Shown here: in pieces, positions 10,720-21,213 of the stretch
Numbering within the stretch: position 1 is the first letter of the stretch
Layout of the letters: the number at the start of each line of letters is the position of its first letter
Position numbers and translations under genes: made by a program
Notes under the pieces: generated by a model
Seen by the model: the letters and a program-made list of their open reading frames with translations, nothing else
What the model was told of the DNA's origin: nothing
Databases searched by the model: none
Assembly: GCA_030867875.1 (NCBI GenBank)
Contig: JAOWCC010000577.1
Span: 74,519,012-74,583,011, forward strand
Source of the DNA: Actinernus sp. WN-2022
Lineage: Eukaryota > Cnidaria > Anthozoa > Actiniaria > Actinernidae
Reading direction: 5' to 3'
Length of the DNA: 64,000 nucleotides

Positions 10720-12250
10720 TCCCCCTCCTCTCCTTTTTGGATTCTAAATTTGAATTTCAAACTCAGAACAGTCAAGCAAGTACATGTACATTGTAATGAG
10801 TCTTCTGTTAGAATACTAAATTGCTGAAGCTAAAATTAAAATAAGCCAAGAAAAAGTAGGAAGCTGCAGTTGCTGCTTTATGCCACTCAAAAGCATTTTA
10901 GAACTGTTTACAAATTCTTTCGATTTGAATTTTGCATGATACCAGAGATCACTCAAGCAGAACATCACAGGTTGCAGAGCTATGAACAAAGATGTTCACT
11001 TGACAAAGGCTGATTGACAACTAAAGGTGTCTTCAACCTGGTTGAGGTCATTTTATAGTGCAGGTCCTCAGTGGTTGAATTTTTTTAATCCAAAAGTGAA
11101 ATTTCAACAATCTTGTGGAGTACATCTATGCAGTGTCAAAATAATGATTTGAAACTGCAGGCAACAAAGAGCCATGCAAGCTGATTCTTAAGCTCAAATA
11201 TGACTTAGCTCTAGTTCTGTATTATTGATATACATTTTTGTGTCTTCCTCAAAACACACTGCTCCTTGTGGGTTCTCTTCTGTATGACATAATAATTATG
11301 TGGTACTGGTCCCATTTAAAAAAAATAAGTTTAATTCCAGGTTGTAGAAAATTCAGAATAATCAAATGGGGAAAAAATCCAGGTTTGTTTTGGAGCTATT
11401 TTTACTAGTTGTAAAACAGGTTTCGGTCCTGGATCCCATCATTGGCTGCTCTTGAGTAATAATAATACCAGTAATTAACATATTAATATTATGATTGTCA
11501 TTGTTTCCGAGCTTTATTAGGAAGGTATTTTAATCTGATAAAGTTACTGCATAAATTGACTTTTATGTTGGCAGTTCCAGTTTTCTTTTGTTTCATAGGC
11601 CATCTCTAACTTTTCTGGTAATAATAATGGTAATGATCAGTGCTTGACACAATAACGTGTGTAAGACTTGTTGCCACTGTGGAAAGGTAAACCGAGTACC
11701 GTATTTACCCATGTATAAGCCGCACCTTTTCACCCAAATTTTTTGTTCAAAATCGGGAGTGCTGCTTATCTACGGGAACACCTAGAAAGGAGACCCAACA
11801 TATATAGAAAATACATGTACATGTGTATATTTATTTAAAATATACTTTTCAAACCAAACTTTTTACTTTCCACATGAAAATATTACTTTGCACATGAAAA
11901 TGTTACTTTGCACATGAAAATGTTACATGTACTTTCCACTTGTGGTAGGGTAACTGTTAGTGTGGAACCCTGATGATGATTACAATGATAAAAGATTATA
12001 ATATAAAATTAATAATTTATTGTGGTAGCATCCTAAGAATGCTTGTTTTCATTGGCTGCTCAGCATGCCTGATTTTCTTATAATGCATGCTCTAGCATTT
12101 CTTTCCACAAATATCGCGTTTTATATTACAAAACAAATAGAAAATGTCATATATCAAACTATTGTACTTTTGAGGACTTGAAAAGCTGCTAAATGCACTC
12201 ATCCCATTCATGCATCTGCAGTTTTCCCAGACCCTGAGCATGTATTATTT
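10720..12250. other. Intergenic part of the duplication, no gene seen
   Basis: AT-rich with no convincing frame. It includes four to five tandem copies of a TACTTTGCACATGAAAATGT unit (about 11866-11945; 41745-41850 in copy 2) and a copy-1-only stretch near 11700-11805 with ACCGTATTTACCCATGTAT. Confidence 0.5.
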
Positions 12251-13103
12251 TGTTTTATAAAATAACCCAGAGGAAACTCGCGCGCTGATTGGCTGAAAGC
12301 CGTGTTTATATGAGAGTCCATAGACATGGAAATTCGCTGGTACGCGATTGTGAATGAACTGATCAAAATGGCAAACGACAAGGAAGAATGTTTTCACCAA
12401 ACGTTGACTTTCAATAATATGATTGTAATCAGCAAAACCGACATATATATTTAACAAAAATACAGCCAACCGACGAAGTTATCAAATTTGCTAACCATCC
12501 CGGCCAAGATATTTTTATTTGTGGTCCAACAAACAAAAGTCGAAACCACTTTTCGTCTAACTTATTTCGTACGATAAAACTAAACTGAACACACAAACGG
12601 CTAACAAGTCTAGTTTTTAAACAACCTCCTTATAGATGAATAGAGCAAAGAATGGAGCTAGAGACTAGAGTAGATGAGAGGGAAAAGCAAGGCAACACTC
12701 TTTCAAAAAAATTTCTCTGTCTTTTTTTATCCCAAACTAAAACTAAAAGGACATATACGTATTTGTCGGCGACGAAGTCACGAAATAAGCCTTCATATAA
12801 GGCCAATTGTTATCATTCACCCTGTTTGGTCTTAGATAATTCAGATAAGGTTTTTAGCTTTCTCCTTGCTATTTTATGAACAACTACATGAATTTTGCAA
12901 ACTCACGTGCGACAGTTGTGAAGTTGATATTTTGTTGATTTTTTCACAGAACAAAATGAGTTTTTCCCTCTTACCTTGCACTCTTAGCCTCATCTCATTG
13001 GAAGGAAAGTTCCAACAGCTAGATCTTTCCATTGAGTTTGGTGAAAATAAAAGTTCATTCAACTAAAACCTGCTTCAAAGTTCAACAGGGGAATCATGTT
13101 TCC

Positions 13104-13440
13104 TCATGAGTCATGTACATTCAGCGACAAAAACACCCAGTTCAAGTCCTCCACTCCTTGAATGCCTTTCGCCTTAAATTTCCCGAAAAGCATGTCTTGA
13201 ATCAGTTCCGAGTTAGTCTTTTCGGGGACTGTTGAAGCAGAGGTTTTTAAAATAGAGCCACACACTGACACAGAGCCAGAGGACACAGAGCATTCCTTCG
13301 TTTCTCGGCTCAGTTCTGTATCGGGGGATTTCCCGCGCTGTGCAAACTCACCGTCGGTCGATTTCTGACGACTGTTACGGTTAGGAGAATTGATATTCTG
13401 ATCGTGCGTGTATACGATTTTCTCTCGTGTTTTTCCTGTT
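13104..13440 (-). CDS. Hypothetical open stretch, possible exon, function unknown
   Basis: About 112 codons open on the minus strand, ending in GVEDLNWVFLSLNVHDS. The composition is Ser/Glu/Lys-rich and plausible for protein, but there is no homologue in copy 2 (the whole block is absent). A GGTGAGTTT donor-like site lies inside it near 13350. I cannot assign a start or a family. It may be a decayed piece of a mobile element. Confidence 0.2.
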
Positions 13441-13453
13441 CGTTATTTTATAA

Positions 13454-13643
13454 AAGCAATATAACACGCTTTCCATGTCTTTGTTCTCTTATATAAACAC
13501 TTGGGATATGTTGGGAGAACGCAGAAAAACTTGAAAATCACTCGCCTGGCGGCTCGTGATTTTCAAGTTTTTCTTTGTTCTCCCAACATATCCCGCGTGT
13601 TTATATAAGAGAACAAAGACATGGAAAGCGTGTTATATTGCTT
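13454..13643. repeat. Foldback, 88-bp arms, 14-bp loop
   Basis: Nearly perfect inverted repeat, outer ends AAGCAATATAACACGC and inverse; centre CTCGCCTGGCGGCT. Typical of a foldback/MITE insertion. Confidence 0.85.
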
Positions 13644-14188
13644 AAATAGAACATGGAGAACTATCTTTTATATGTTAAATGGTAGAGCAAATAACAACAA
13701 TAATAATATTGATGATGATGATGGCAATGGCATTACTCTTACCATACAGTCTTTGTTCAAACTTATTGACCGAATTCATAATAGCTGTGCCTCCCATTTT
13801 GCAAGATTTGGAAGATAAATCTGAAGAGGGAAACTAATGCTAGTACCACATGAAAGACCACATAAAACTACAATGTAGGAAGTGTGTTCAGTTTTAGAGA
13901 TATACATATAGAGAATTGCTGTTGAGTTATATGCATTTCAAATGCAGAAAAAACTTGAAAGCTAAGCTGGAAAGGCCTCCATTGTTTTTCTCATACAAAT
14001 GTCTCTAATCTAAAATGTCTTCAAATTTAATAAGAACACTAATGTGGATATTCTCCTTTGTGTAGTTATAATGTTTACTGTACATGTGGATAAACTATTG
14101 AAACAGAAATACACTGACATTTATGGGGTGTATCATTTTATAATACAATCATGAAATATACCATTTTCTCTTGCAGGATTAGTTAAAG

Positions 14189-14305
14189 ATGGAGTCCAAC
14201 TGGAATGTGTCTTTTTGTAAATCTGGTGAAGTTCTGTTTCATTACAATACAACCACTCATGAAGTTAAATGGCCACACATACAGGATTCCTCTTCTAATG
14301 TACCG
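14189..14305 (+). CDS. ZNF-A exon 1 (predicted N-terminal coding exon)
   Basis: This 39-codon open stretch starts with ATG in a good context (AAAGATGG) just after a splice acceptor (TTGCAG, AG at 14175-14176). It ends at a donor reading CCG|GTAGGT. It begins MESNWNVSFCKSGEVLF and ends in NVP. Reading phase is 0 at its end and 0 at the start of the exon at 16277, so the two join in frame across an intron of about 1.97 kb. The acceptor directly before the start implies an upstream 5' UTR exon that I cannot place. The same exon is preserved at 42717-42833 without disruption, which supports it being coding. I recognise no known N-terminal domain (not KRAB, BTB, SCAN or ZAD). The splice model is inferred from sequence alone and a further exon inside the intron cannot be excluded. 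Confidence 0.62.
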
Positions 14306-14748
14306 GTAGGTACAATTAGAGAGTAATAGGTATTAGATAGTTACTATAAGGCTGGAAGCCAATATAGTTACATGTACAATGTACATGTATATGTATGTAG
14401 TGTTTACAACATGAGAGGAGTGTTGTAATCAGCCTGTACAATCTCTTGCCTCTGGCTTGAGATACAACACGGATGTGAATGTTGTAAGCTATTTGCGAAA
14501 TGAAACTATGATATAAAAATATATATACATGTATGAAATTTTGATGGAAAAGTAAACATTAGAGTTTGCACGATACACGAGTTTGCATTCACAGACATGT
14601 ACAATAAAACAGGTCCCACATTTGTGACAGTCTCTATGCATCAATATACAGCAGTTTTACCTCAATGGCATTTTCACCCATCCGGGATAGGGGAAGTCTA
14701 TGATCAGTTGTGAGACCTCCACCCAACAGAAACTCATTGTGTTTGTTG

Positions 14749-14862
14749 GATACAGAACTGATGAAACATCTGTATGTATCAATGATACAGATGTTGATGT
14801 TTTATTAATCAACATCTGTGTATTTTGTGCAACACTGATGTTTTATTAGTCAGTTCTGTATC
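14749..14862. repeat. Nested hairpin in intron 1 of ZNF-A
   Basis: Outer arms GATACAGAACTGA/TCAGTTCTGTATC and an inner hairpin ACAGATGTTGATG/CAACATCTGT. Also present in ZNF-B intron 1 (about 43264-43382). Confidence 0.7.
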
Positions 14863-15854
14863 AGAAAAATGCTAGTGTCTGTTTAAGTATATTGACTGTA
14901 TGTACGATGCTCAGTCCTGTTGTTTTCTCTCTGAACCGTATCAGTGATTGAAGTTACCCCTTCTACATTATTCTTCCACAATATAATTAGCACATTGTTT
15001 ATGATTTCAAGTAGGAATTTCCGTACAATACTACCAATAATAATACAATAATACCTGTATTCTTGGGTCATGGGGATGTCATTGTCAATGATTTCAAGTG
15101 AGAATTGCTGTACAATAATTATAAGTAATAGCATGCCATAAGGGAAATTAGTGATTAAGTTTCCCGAGAGCCAAGAGAGGATTTGTGGAAGTCCTGGCGC
15201 CGCAAGCGGAGGAACTTTTATGATAGGTTTCAAAATGAGGCTCGGAGACAAATATTAATTGAGTGTATTCTAATCTTTGAGAAAATTATATATTATTTAA
15301 TTTATCTCTGAGCTTCATATTGAAACCTTTGTGCATAACCAGTGAATCATATATCTCAAGTGGTCTAATGTAGTTAACTTCATCAACCTGACCTTGCACT
15401 TCATTACAGCAATATAAAAAACAAATGCATGTATCGTTTGGATTCAAAGCTGTATGGTCTACGAAGCATATTGATACAGCCAGCACAAACTGATACAGCT
15501 AGCATGCAAGCTGTGGTCTGAAGGAGAAACTCTACATCAATATATTCCTGATGAATTTTATACAGGCAACCATTATATTACCCTGGGCTGTGTTGTTTGA
15601 AGGAAGGGCAAGAGCTACATTGTACCTCAGGGTTAAATCTGTACAGATCACTGATTACAGATTTAGCACTATCCTAGGGATAAAATTACCCTTGCTGAAC
15701 AAATAAAAGGCGAAAAGGGAGTTCCATGTTATTGCAAAAAAGAACCCAGATTTTCTTTGTATTTGATTTCTCTGAATCGTTTATAATTAATACTACAAAA
15801 TACAGTGCGTATTTGTCAAATTTGTTTTCTAACTATGTTGTACTCGGAGAGGCC

Positions 15855-16095
15855 TTGCAGTCAGCCATATTTTTACTTTTGTGAATATAAATGTGCAAAC
15901 CCCTTGATGTCACGTACATGATTAGCATTTATTAAACAGTGTATAAATTGTTGCATGATTTTGACAGTTATACCCGACATTTTCGACATGAAAGAAACTT
16001 GCGTTATCCAAATTGATTTTTATTTGCAGAAAATGACTAAGACATGATTGTACAATGAGATAAAAACGTGGTTGTTGTTTTTCACTTAATAAGCA
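15855..16095. mobile_element. Right half of the AGTGCC/TTAA foldback family, inside ZNF-A intron 1
   Basis: Matches the right arm at 10560-10715 and then the inverse of the left terminus at 10281-10360 (TGCAGAAAATGACT, then TTTCACTTAATAAGCACT). It ends about 180 bp before the exon 2 acceptor. The copy 2 counterpart is at 44290-44525. Confidence 0.55.
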
Positions 16096-16276
16096 CTAGA
16101 ATAAATGTTCAAACCGACTCATTCCCAGTCATCCACGTTTTATTGATTGTTTGCTCATTGTCTGAACTCACCCATCTTCATCGTCAATTAATTGAATTCA
16201 ATTCTGTATGGTCAAAGTCATTTTTGTGAATATTGAATCTTTCTGACTTTTCTTTTTCCTTAAATCATAAATTCAG

Positions 16277-17599
16277 GAGCAACCTGAGACGAGGATTGTC
16301 AAAAACATCGAGGAGCAAACAGGCTGTTGGCTTCCCAGAACTGATGTTACCAAGGTACCAAGATGTTACACACAAACTGAAGGAACAAGTCAAGAACCTG
16401 CCTCTGGCAACCAGCCAACTGCACTGTTTACACCTGATAACAATGATGTAGATGATAATCACCATTTACATAAGGAGATTAACATCACTGGAGATGGAAC
16501 AGCAGATGGAGAAATAGTTCGACTTGCCACACGACCAGAAGAATGCAGGTACATAGAATGCGGCAAGTGTTTCAAGAGGTATAGTATTTTAGCCATTCAT
16601 CTTGAAGCACATCCTGATGAGAATACATTTGTATGCACAAATTGTGAAAAGAGCATTGGAGATCAAGAGAAGCCATTTAAATGCAAGGAGTGCTCAAAGT
16701 GCTTCAAAATGCAAAGTTACTTAACTTCTCATATTAGAATACACTCTGGAGAGAAACCATATAAATGTCAGCAGTGTGGGAAATGCTTCAACGATTCTAG
16801 TAACCTAACTGTACATCTTCGAATACACTCTGGAGAGAAGCCATATGAATGTAAGCAGTGTGGGAAGTGCTTCAGACATTCTGATGGCCTAACTAAACAC
16901 GATCGAATACACTCTGGAGAGAAGCCATATAACTGTAAGCAGTGTGGGAAGTGCTTCCGGCAGTCTAGTCTACTATCTACTCATATTCGAACACACTCTG
17001 GAGAGAAGCCATATAACTGTAAACAGTGTGGAGAGTGCTTCAGGCTGTCTAGTGAACTGTCTTTTCATCTTCGAACACACTCTGGAGAGAAGCTATATAA
17101 CTGTAAACAGTGTGGGAAGTGCTTCATGCAGTCTCGTTACCTAGCTAAACATGCTCGAATGCACCCTGGAGTAAAGCCATATAACTGTAAGGAGTGTGGG
17201 GAGTGCTTCACAGACTATATTACACTAACTAGACATGTTCGGATACACAGGGTACAGAAGTCATATAACTGTAATCTGTGTGGGAAGTGCTTCAGGAATC
17301 CTGGTGGCCTTACTAGACATACTCGGGTACACTCTGGAGAGAAGCCCTATAACTGTAAGCAGTGTGGGAAGTGCTTCACAGACTCGTGTACACTAATTAA
17401 CCATCTTCGGATTCACACGGGAGAGAAGCCATATGACTGTAAACTGTGCGGGAGGTGCTTCAGGCAGTCTACTGCCCTAATCAAACATGTTCGAATACAC
17501 ACGGGAGAGAAGCCATATAGCTGTAAGCAGTGTGGAAAGTGCTTCAGGCATTCCCATATCCTAACTCAACATGTTCGACAACACACTGGAGATAATTAA
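16277..17599 (+). CDS. ZNF-A exon 2: C2H2 zinc-finger protein, 11 fingers
   Basis: Terminal coding exon of 440 codons plus stop, opening at an acceptor (ATTCAG|GAGCAA). With exon 1 the protein would be about 479 residues. Residues about 40-127 are acidic and polar and include a CYTQTEG motif. A degenerate finger lies near residues 128-151 (the first Cys pair is misplaced). Eleven regular C2H2 fingers follow from about residue 173 to 477, each with CX2CX12HX3H spacing and the family-specific core CGKCF. Linkers are mostly HSGEKPY, with HTGEKPY near the end; two are off-consensus (HPGVKPY, HRVQKSY). The expected role is a nuclear sequence-specific DNA-binding regulator. This is known for the family; the target is unknown. 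It is the parental-length paralogue of the exon at 44707-45963. Overlapping open frames here are shadows of the finger repeat. An AATAAA lies at 18061-18066 but inside repeat sequence. Confidence 0.9.
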   Translation, partial: EQPETRIVKNIEEQTGCWLPRTDVTKVPRCYTQTEGTSQEPASGNQPTALFTPDNNDVDDNHHLHKEINITGDGTADGEIVRLATRPEECRYIECGKCFKRYSILAIHLEAHPDENTFVCTNCEKSIGDQEKPFKCKECSKCFKMQSYLTSHIRIHSGEKPYKCQQCGKCFNDSSNLTVHLRIHSGEKPYECKQCGKCFRHSDGLTKHDRIHSGEKPYNCKQCGKCFRQSSLLSTHIRTHSGEKPYNCKQCGECFRLSSELSFHLRTHSGEKLYNCKQCGKCFMQSRYLAKHARMHPGVKPYNCKECGECFTDYITLTRHVRIHRVQKSYNCNLCGKCFRNPGGLTRHTRVHSGEKPYNCKQCGKCFTDSCTLINHLRIHTGEKPYDCKLCGRCFRQSTALIKHVRIHTGEKPYSCKQCGKCFRHSHILTQHVRQHTGDN

Positions 17600-17670
17600 A
17601 CCATATAACTGTAAACAGTGTGGGACGTGCTTCAGAGTCTACTACCCTAACAAGTTGTTGCCTCTCCACT
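17600..17670 (+). pseudogene. Vestigial extra zinc finger after the ZNF-A stop
   Basis: Directly after the ZNF-A stop the sequence still reads like the start of another finger (ATATAACTGTAAACAGTG, then GGGACGTGCTTCAGAG), but in another frame. A few extra bases at the linker (GGAGATAATTAAACC against GGAGAGAAGCC) create the stop and shift the frame. The same remnant follows ZNF-B at 45964-46035, so the truncation predates the duplication. Confidence 0.7.
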
Positions 17671-17917
17671 AAGTTTTCAAAACAAAGACAGTTTTTAAAC
17701 GTATACCTCCAAGTTGAGTAGCCTCGTGGAAAACTAATATTCAAAAACAGTTTGATATATCAATCAAGCAATCAACATCGTGACATGTACTTACTGTTGA
17801 AGAATTATTCTAAAGCAGCATAATTATAATCTTATGCAAAGCAGTTCTCTTTAGCGATATCGTATTGGTGGTTCATTAATCGTTATGGGAATACAAACGT
17901 TCCATATCTCGTAAGGC

Positions 17918-19216
17918 ATTCCGTAAAATTCCGAAAATAAGCCCCCTAAATTGTAAACCCATAAACCCTCCCTATAATACCCCCCCCCCCCCCCCCCCCA
18001 GAATACAAGCCCATGGGCTTGAGGATGGACCTTATCAGCTACATAGCCAAAACCTGCTACAATAAAGCTTGTTGCTGTTATGTTCAGAGAGTTGTTAGGT
18101 TCCAAGAGATCATTTAATGACCGCAGTTCACAATTTTTTGAGACAGTGCTATCCGAAAATACGCCCAGCTCATTTTGAAATGTAAATTTCCCTCTAGACT
18201 TTCTCAAAGACCTTCTTAGCCATCCACACGAAGGACTTTTCCCACTTGCAGCGCGCCAAATTTACCGGTTGATTTTTCAACCGTAGGCGTAACTTATGAC
18301 GTAGTAAGATTTGCGCAATCACAAAGCGTCAGTTCTTCAGGCATTGTATGTTGACGTGTCAAGTCAGTCGACCGTAGATGTGGTATTTACAATTTGAGTG
18401 TACTCGGAAAGAGTTTGTCAAAGGCGCGAAATGTAAGCTCCGCCCCTGAAACGTGTTTTCGCGGCGAAACATAATCCCCCGATTCAATTTTCTGCAAGTG
18501 AAACAATAATAATAATAGTAATAATTCTACATTTATATAGCGCCTTAATCCTAAACGTCCAAAGGCGCTTTACATAGCTGGAAAACAGGAAAGTTAATTT
18601 ACAAGAACTATAAAATCTTACGATCTAAGCAATAACTAAACTAATAAAAACTTTCCTTAAATAAATATACTTTTAACTTAGCTCCAAGGGGCATAACTTA
18701 ATAGTAAGTGGCAACGAATTCCACAGTTTTGGCGCAATAACAGAAAAAGCCCTTTCTCCATAGCTCTTTAAATTAACTGTAGGAACCTTCAGAAGGAACT
18801 TATTGGCAGACCTAAGTTACGAGGAGGAGTATAGTACTCTACCATATTACGAATGTAGGTAGGAGCCAGATTATTTAGAGCTTTATATGTAAGAAATAAT
18901 ATCTTATAAGTCATTCGTTTTTCTACGGGTAGCCAGTGGAGACGCTGAAGAACAGGTGAAATATGATCATACTTTCCACCACCAACAAGGCGAGCGGCGC
19001 AATTTTGAACTGACTGCAAGTCGAACTCGCCTCGCTTCGATTCTCGCGCTCGCTTTTTGACCGAGTAATCGCTTACCGCAGTGATTCGACCTGGAGCAAG
19101 TCTAATTTCCCTCCAAAAATAACCCCCCCGTATATAAGCTCTCCCCGAAAATAAGCCCACCAAAAAGGTCCTTTGAGCAAATATAAGTCCAGGGCTTATT
19201 TCGGAATTTTCCGGTA
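17918..19216. mobile_element. TIR element (CCGTAAAATTCCG ends) carrying a nested LINE, copy 1
   Basis: Left end CCGTAAAATTCCGAAAATA and right end, inverted, CCGGAAAATTCCGAAATAA, about 1.3 kb apart, both followed inward by AAGCCC. A poly-C run lies at 17981-17999. A LINE 3' end is nested at 18500-19060. No target duplication is obvious. Counterpart in copy 2 at about 46312-47520. Confidence 0.6.
18500..19060 (-). mobile_element. CR1/L2-type LINE 3' end, copy 1
   Basis: The minus strand encodes the C-terminus of a non-LTR reverse transcriptase: LQSVQNCAARLVGGGKYDHI, then HWLPVEKRMTYKILFLTYKA and, after a frameshift, APKLWNSLP. It ends with the usual GGCGCTATATAAATG and a TTATTATT tail. 5'-truncated and frameshifted. 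Confidence 0.85.
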
Positions 19217-19594
19217 TGTCAATCAATGCCATAATTATCATGATGGCGCTAATTGAGTATAATTTTCTTCAAATGGCAATAAAGAAATCTCTTAAGTTAA
19301 CGGCGTTACCGAGCCCGAAACCACTTTTAGAGTTAATCCTAAGTCAATTGATTACGAGGTTTGTCGACTGTGAAACTTGTAAAACATGTTAATCTTGAGT
19401 TACGAACTTTCGAGTGAGTTTTAAATCCTTTTGCTTCATTTCAGAATATGTTTGTTTTTAGCGTAGCTTGCGCACTTCTGGGTTGTTTCGCAAGAAACAG
19501 TGCCGACTTTCCTTCATACTTCCGCCGTTTAAGACAACAACTGGTTTCGTCAGTTCTTTGATAGTTTGACTTCTAGAGGAAACAGAAGCATGGG

Positions 19595-19930
19595 GAATCT
19601 CTCATTTTAAAGCTGAAGGTTTAAAACATCTGCTGGAACATTTGTTTATGATGTGACAGCGCTTTCTACGTTCTTCTGTTAGTTTATCATGGCGGTCACG
19701 TTTCAAGCATTTTGGTCGGCAGTTTGTCTCTCTTTCACACTTAGCCGGTTCTGAATGAAGACAACAGCTAGTTTCTTTATTTTTGTATGTTGACTTCGAC
19801 TGCACACAGGAAAACGAGAAAGGTATCATTTTAAAGCTGAAAGTTTAAAACATCTGCTGGAACATTAGTTTATGAGGCGGTAGCGCTTTTGACGATGGTC
19901 TGTTAGTTTTTCAGGTCAGTCATTTTTCCA
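19595..19930. repeat. Direct repeat of about 90 bp, 240 bp apart, copy 1 only
   Basis: CATTTTAAAGCTGAAGGTTT at about 19600 and a near-identical block at about 19828 (both continue AAACATCTGCTGGAACAT). Copy 2 has a single hybrid unit at 47920-48005. Confidence 0.75.
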
Positions 19931-19995
19931 ATTACGATAGGCAACTAGTTCCTGTAAAAACTTAGTGTTGGTCTGCGTCGGCGGGGAAGATAAAC

Positions 19996-20132
19996 ACTGG
20001 TATGTAATCAACTAAAGTCGATTGAGGTATGCTAACCGCCGTGGAAAGCGAGTAGCAGCTGACGTTTCGAGCGTTAGCCCTTCGTTCGAGCGTTAGCATA
20101 CCTCAATCGACTTTAGTTGATTACATACCAGT
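19996..20132. repeat. Foldback with eroded right arm, copy 1
   Basis: Left arm ACTGGTATGTAATCAAC through GCTGACGTTTCGAGCG; the right arm is missing its inner half. The complete version is at 48095-48290. Confidence 0.75.
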
Positions 20133-20252
20133 ATTTTTCCAATGAAACTTACAAAGGCTCGTGTGACAATTGCTCTCGTTTTGAAAAGCCCTATGGGTTC
20201 TAATATTGTGTCAATTTCAATGGTTAATTAGGTGGCGTGTGTGCTATTGTTC

Positions 20253-20333
20253 ATGGCGGAGGAGCTTAGAAGTCCAGTAAGGCCCCGCGGGAATGTTCAA
20301 AATCCAAATTTAGCAAGCGAATTTGAGTTGCCA
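20253..20333 (+). CDS. Possible short first exon (MAEELRSPVRPRG...), copy 1
   Basis: ATG in good context (GTTCATGGCGG) followed by 27 codons identical in copy 2 (48410-48490). The two copies then diverge by indels and no donor is evident, so this may only reflect recent duplication. No family recognised. Confidence 0.2.
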
Positions 20334-20479
20334 ACATACGTCGCCTTCATCATCATCATTATTTTTTATTAGACTCAATAATAAGTTTACAATTGGGAAA
20401 TATACTTATGAATTGACATTTACGATGTAAATATATAATATTGATTGACCAATATAATTGTTTTATTGAGTTCGAGTCA

Positions 20480-20830
20480 TCCTAATAGCATAAACTAATC
20501 GAGAGGATGACCGTAAATACTTATATTTAGAGGGGGAATAAATTAAAGTAAGTTTGTATTTCTTCAGTAATAGTAGTATAATCTATAAATATTATAAAGT
20601 CAAAAGACTTGTCAAAGGAATAATTATCTAAAACAGAACTTTTAATATTTTTACGAAAAGAGACGAGAGAGGTTATGTTTCTTGTATTAGAAGGTAACGA
20701 ATTCCAAAGTTTTGAACCAAATGTTGATTTCGATAATACTAATAGTCGTCGGATTTCTACAAGAAAATGGCTGCGAGTTAGTTATATATCAAACTAACTT
20801 TTCCTTACGAAACCTAAGAAATAAAAGTAT
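20480..20830 (-). mobile_element. Second LINE 3' end, copy 1
   Basis: The minus strand reads RRLLVLSKSTFGSKLWNSLP then SNTRNITSLVSFRKNIKSS, the C-terminal signature of a CR1/L2-group reverse-transcriptase protein. No upstream RT domain. Confidence 0.75.
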
Positions 20831-21044
20831 TATTGAACGTGAAAATTGACTCCACTGTTAAGACTAAAAGTCGTTGATTCAGGGTGGAAATTGTTTATTG
20901 ATATCTCTTATACAAAAGTAGAAACCTAAACTTTAAAATAGATAGGTTTTCAAAAAATGAGTGCGTTTGAGCACATTTTCTCTATTGTTTGGCTTAGAGT
21001 GATTTTACTGACATCACATTTTTCAGTAAGACAGCAAAAATAAT

Positions 21045-21213
21045 TAATACAATTTGACACCATAGAAGTAATGTTTCATATCCGATTCACCATATTTTAT
21101 GTGGGTTTCAAAATCCGATTGGAATTTCAATGTCTCGAGATTTGAAATTCCATTCGGATTTTGAAACCCCCATAGAATATGAAACACTACTTCTATGGTG
21201 TCAAATTGTATTA
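21045..21213. repeat. 169-bp foldback
   Basis: Arms TAATACAATTTGACACC and inverse, centred on TCTCGAGA near 21129. It directly abuts the left inverted end of the 6-kb block. Confidence 0.82.

Larger units (their letters stand above)
12254..13645. repeat. 1.39-kb block present only in duplication copy 1
   Basis: Copy 2 reads straight through at 42160-42175 (TTTTGTTATAGAACATGG). The block ends in a long foldback (13454-13643). No clean terminal repeats of its own. It contains an open stretch on the minus strand described separately. Confidence 0.7.

Noticed and set aside
16944..17144. Second overlapping frame inside the ZNF-A finger array (also 45308-45508 in ZNF-B)
   Set aside because: Shadow frame produced by the 84-bp finger repeat; no independent evidence.
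19602..19829. Cys-rich minus-strand frame, briefly considered as a small secreted peptide
   Set aside because: No signal peptide, no consistent Cys spacing of a known family, and the sequence is deleted in copy 2 by repeat recombination.
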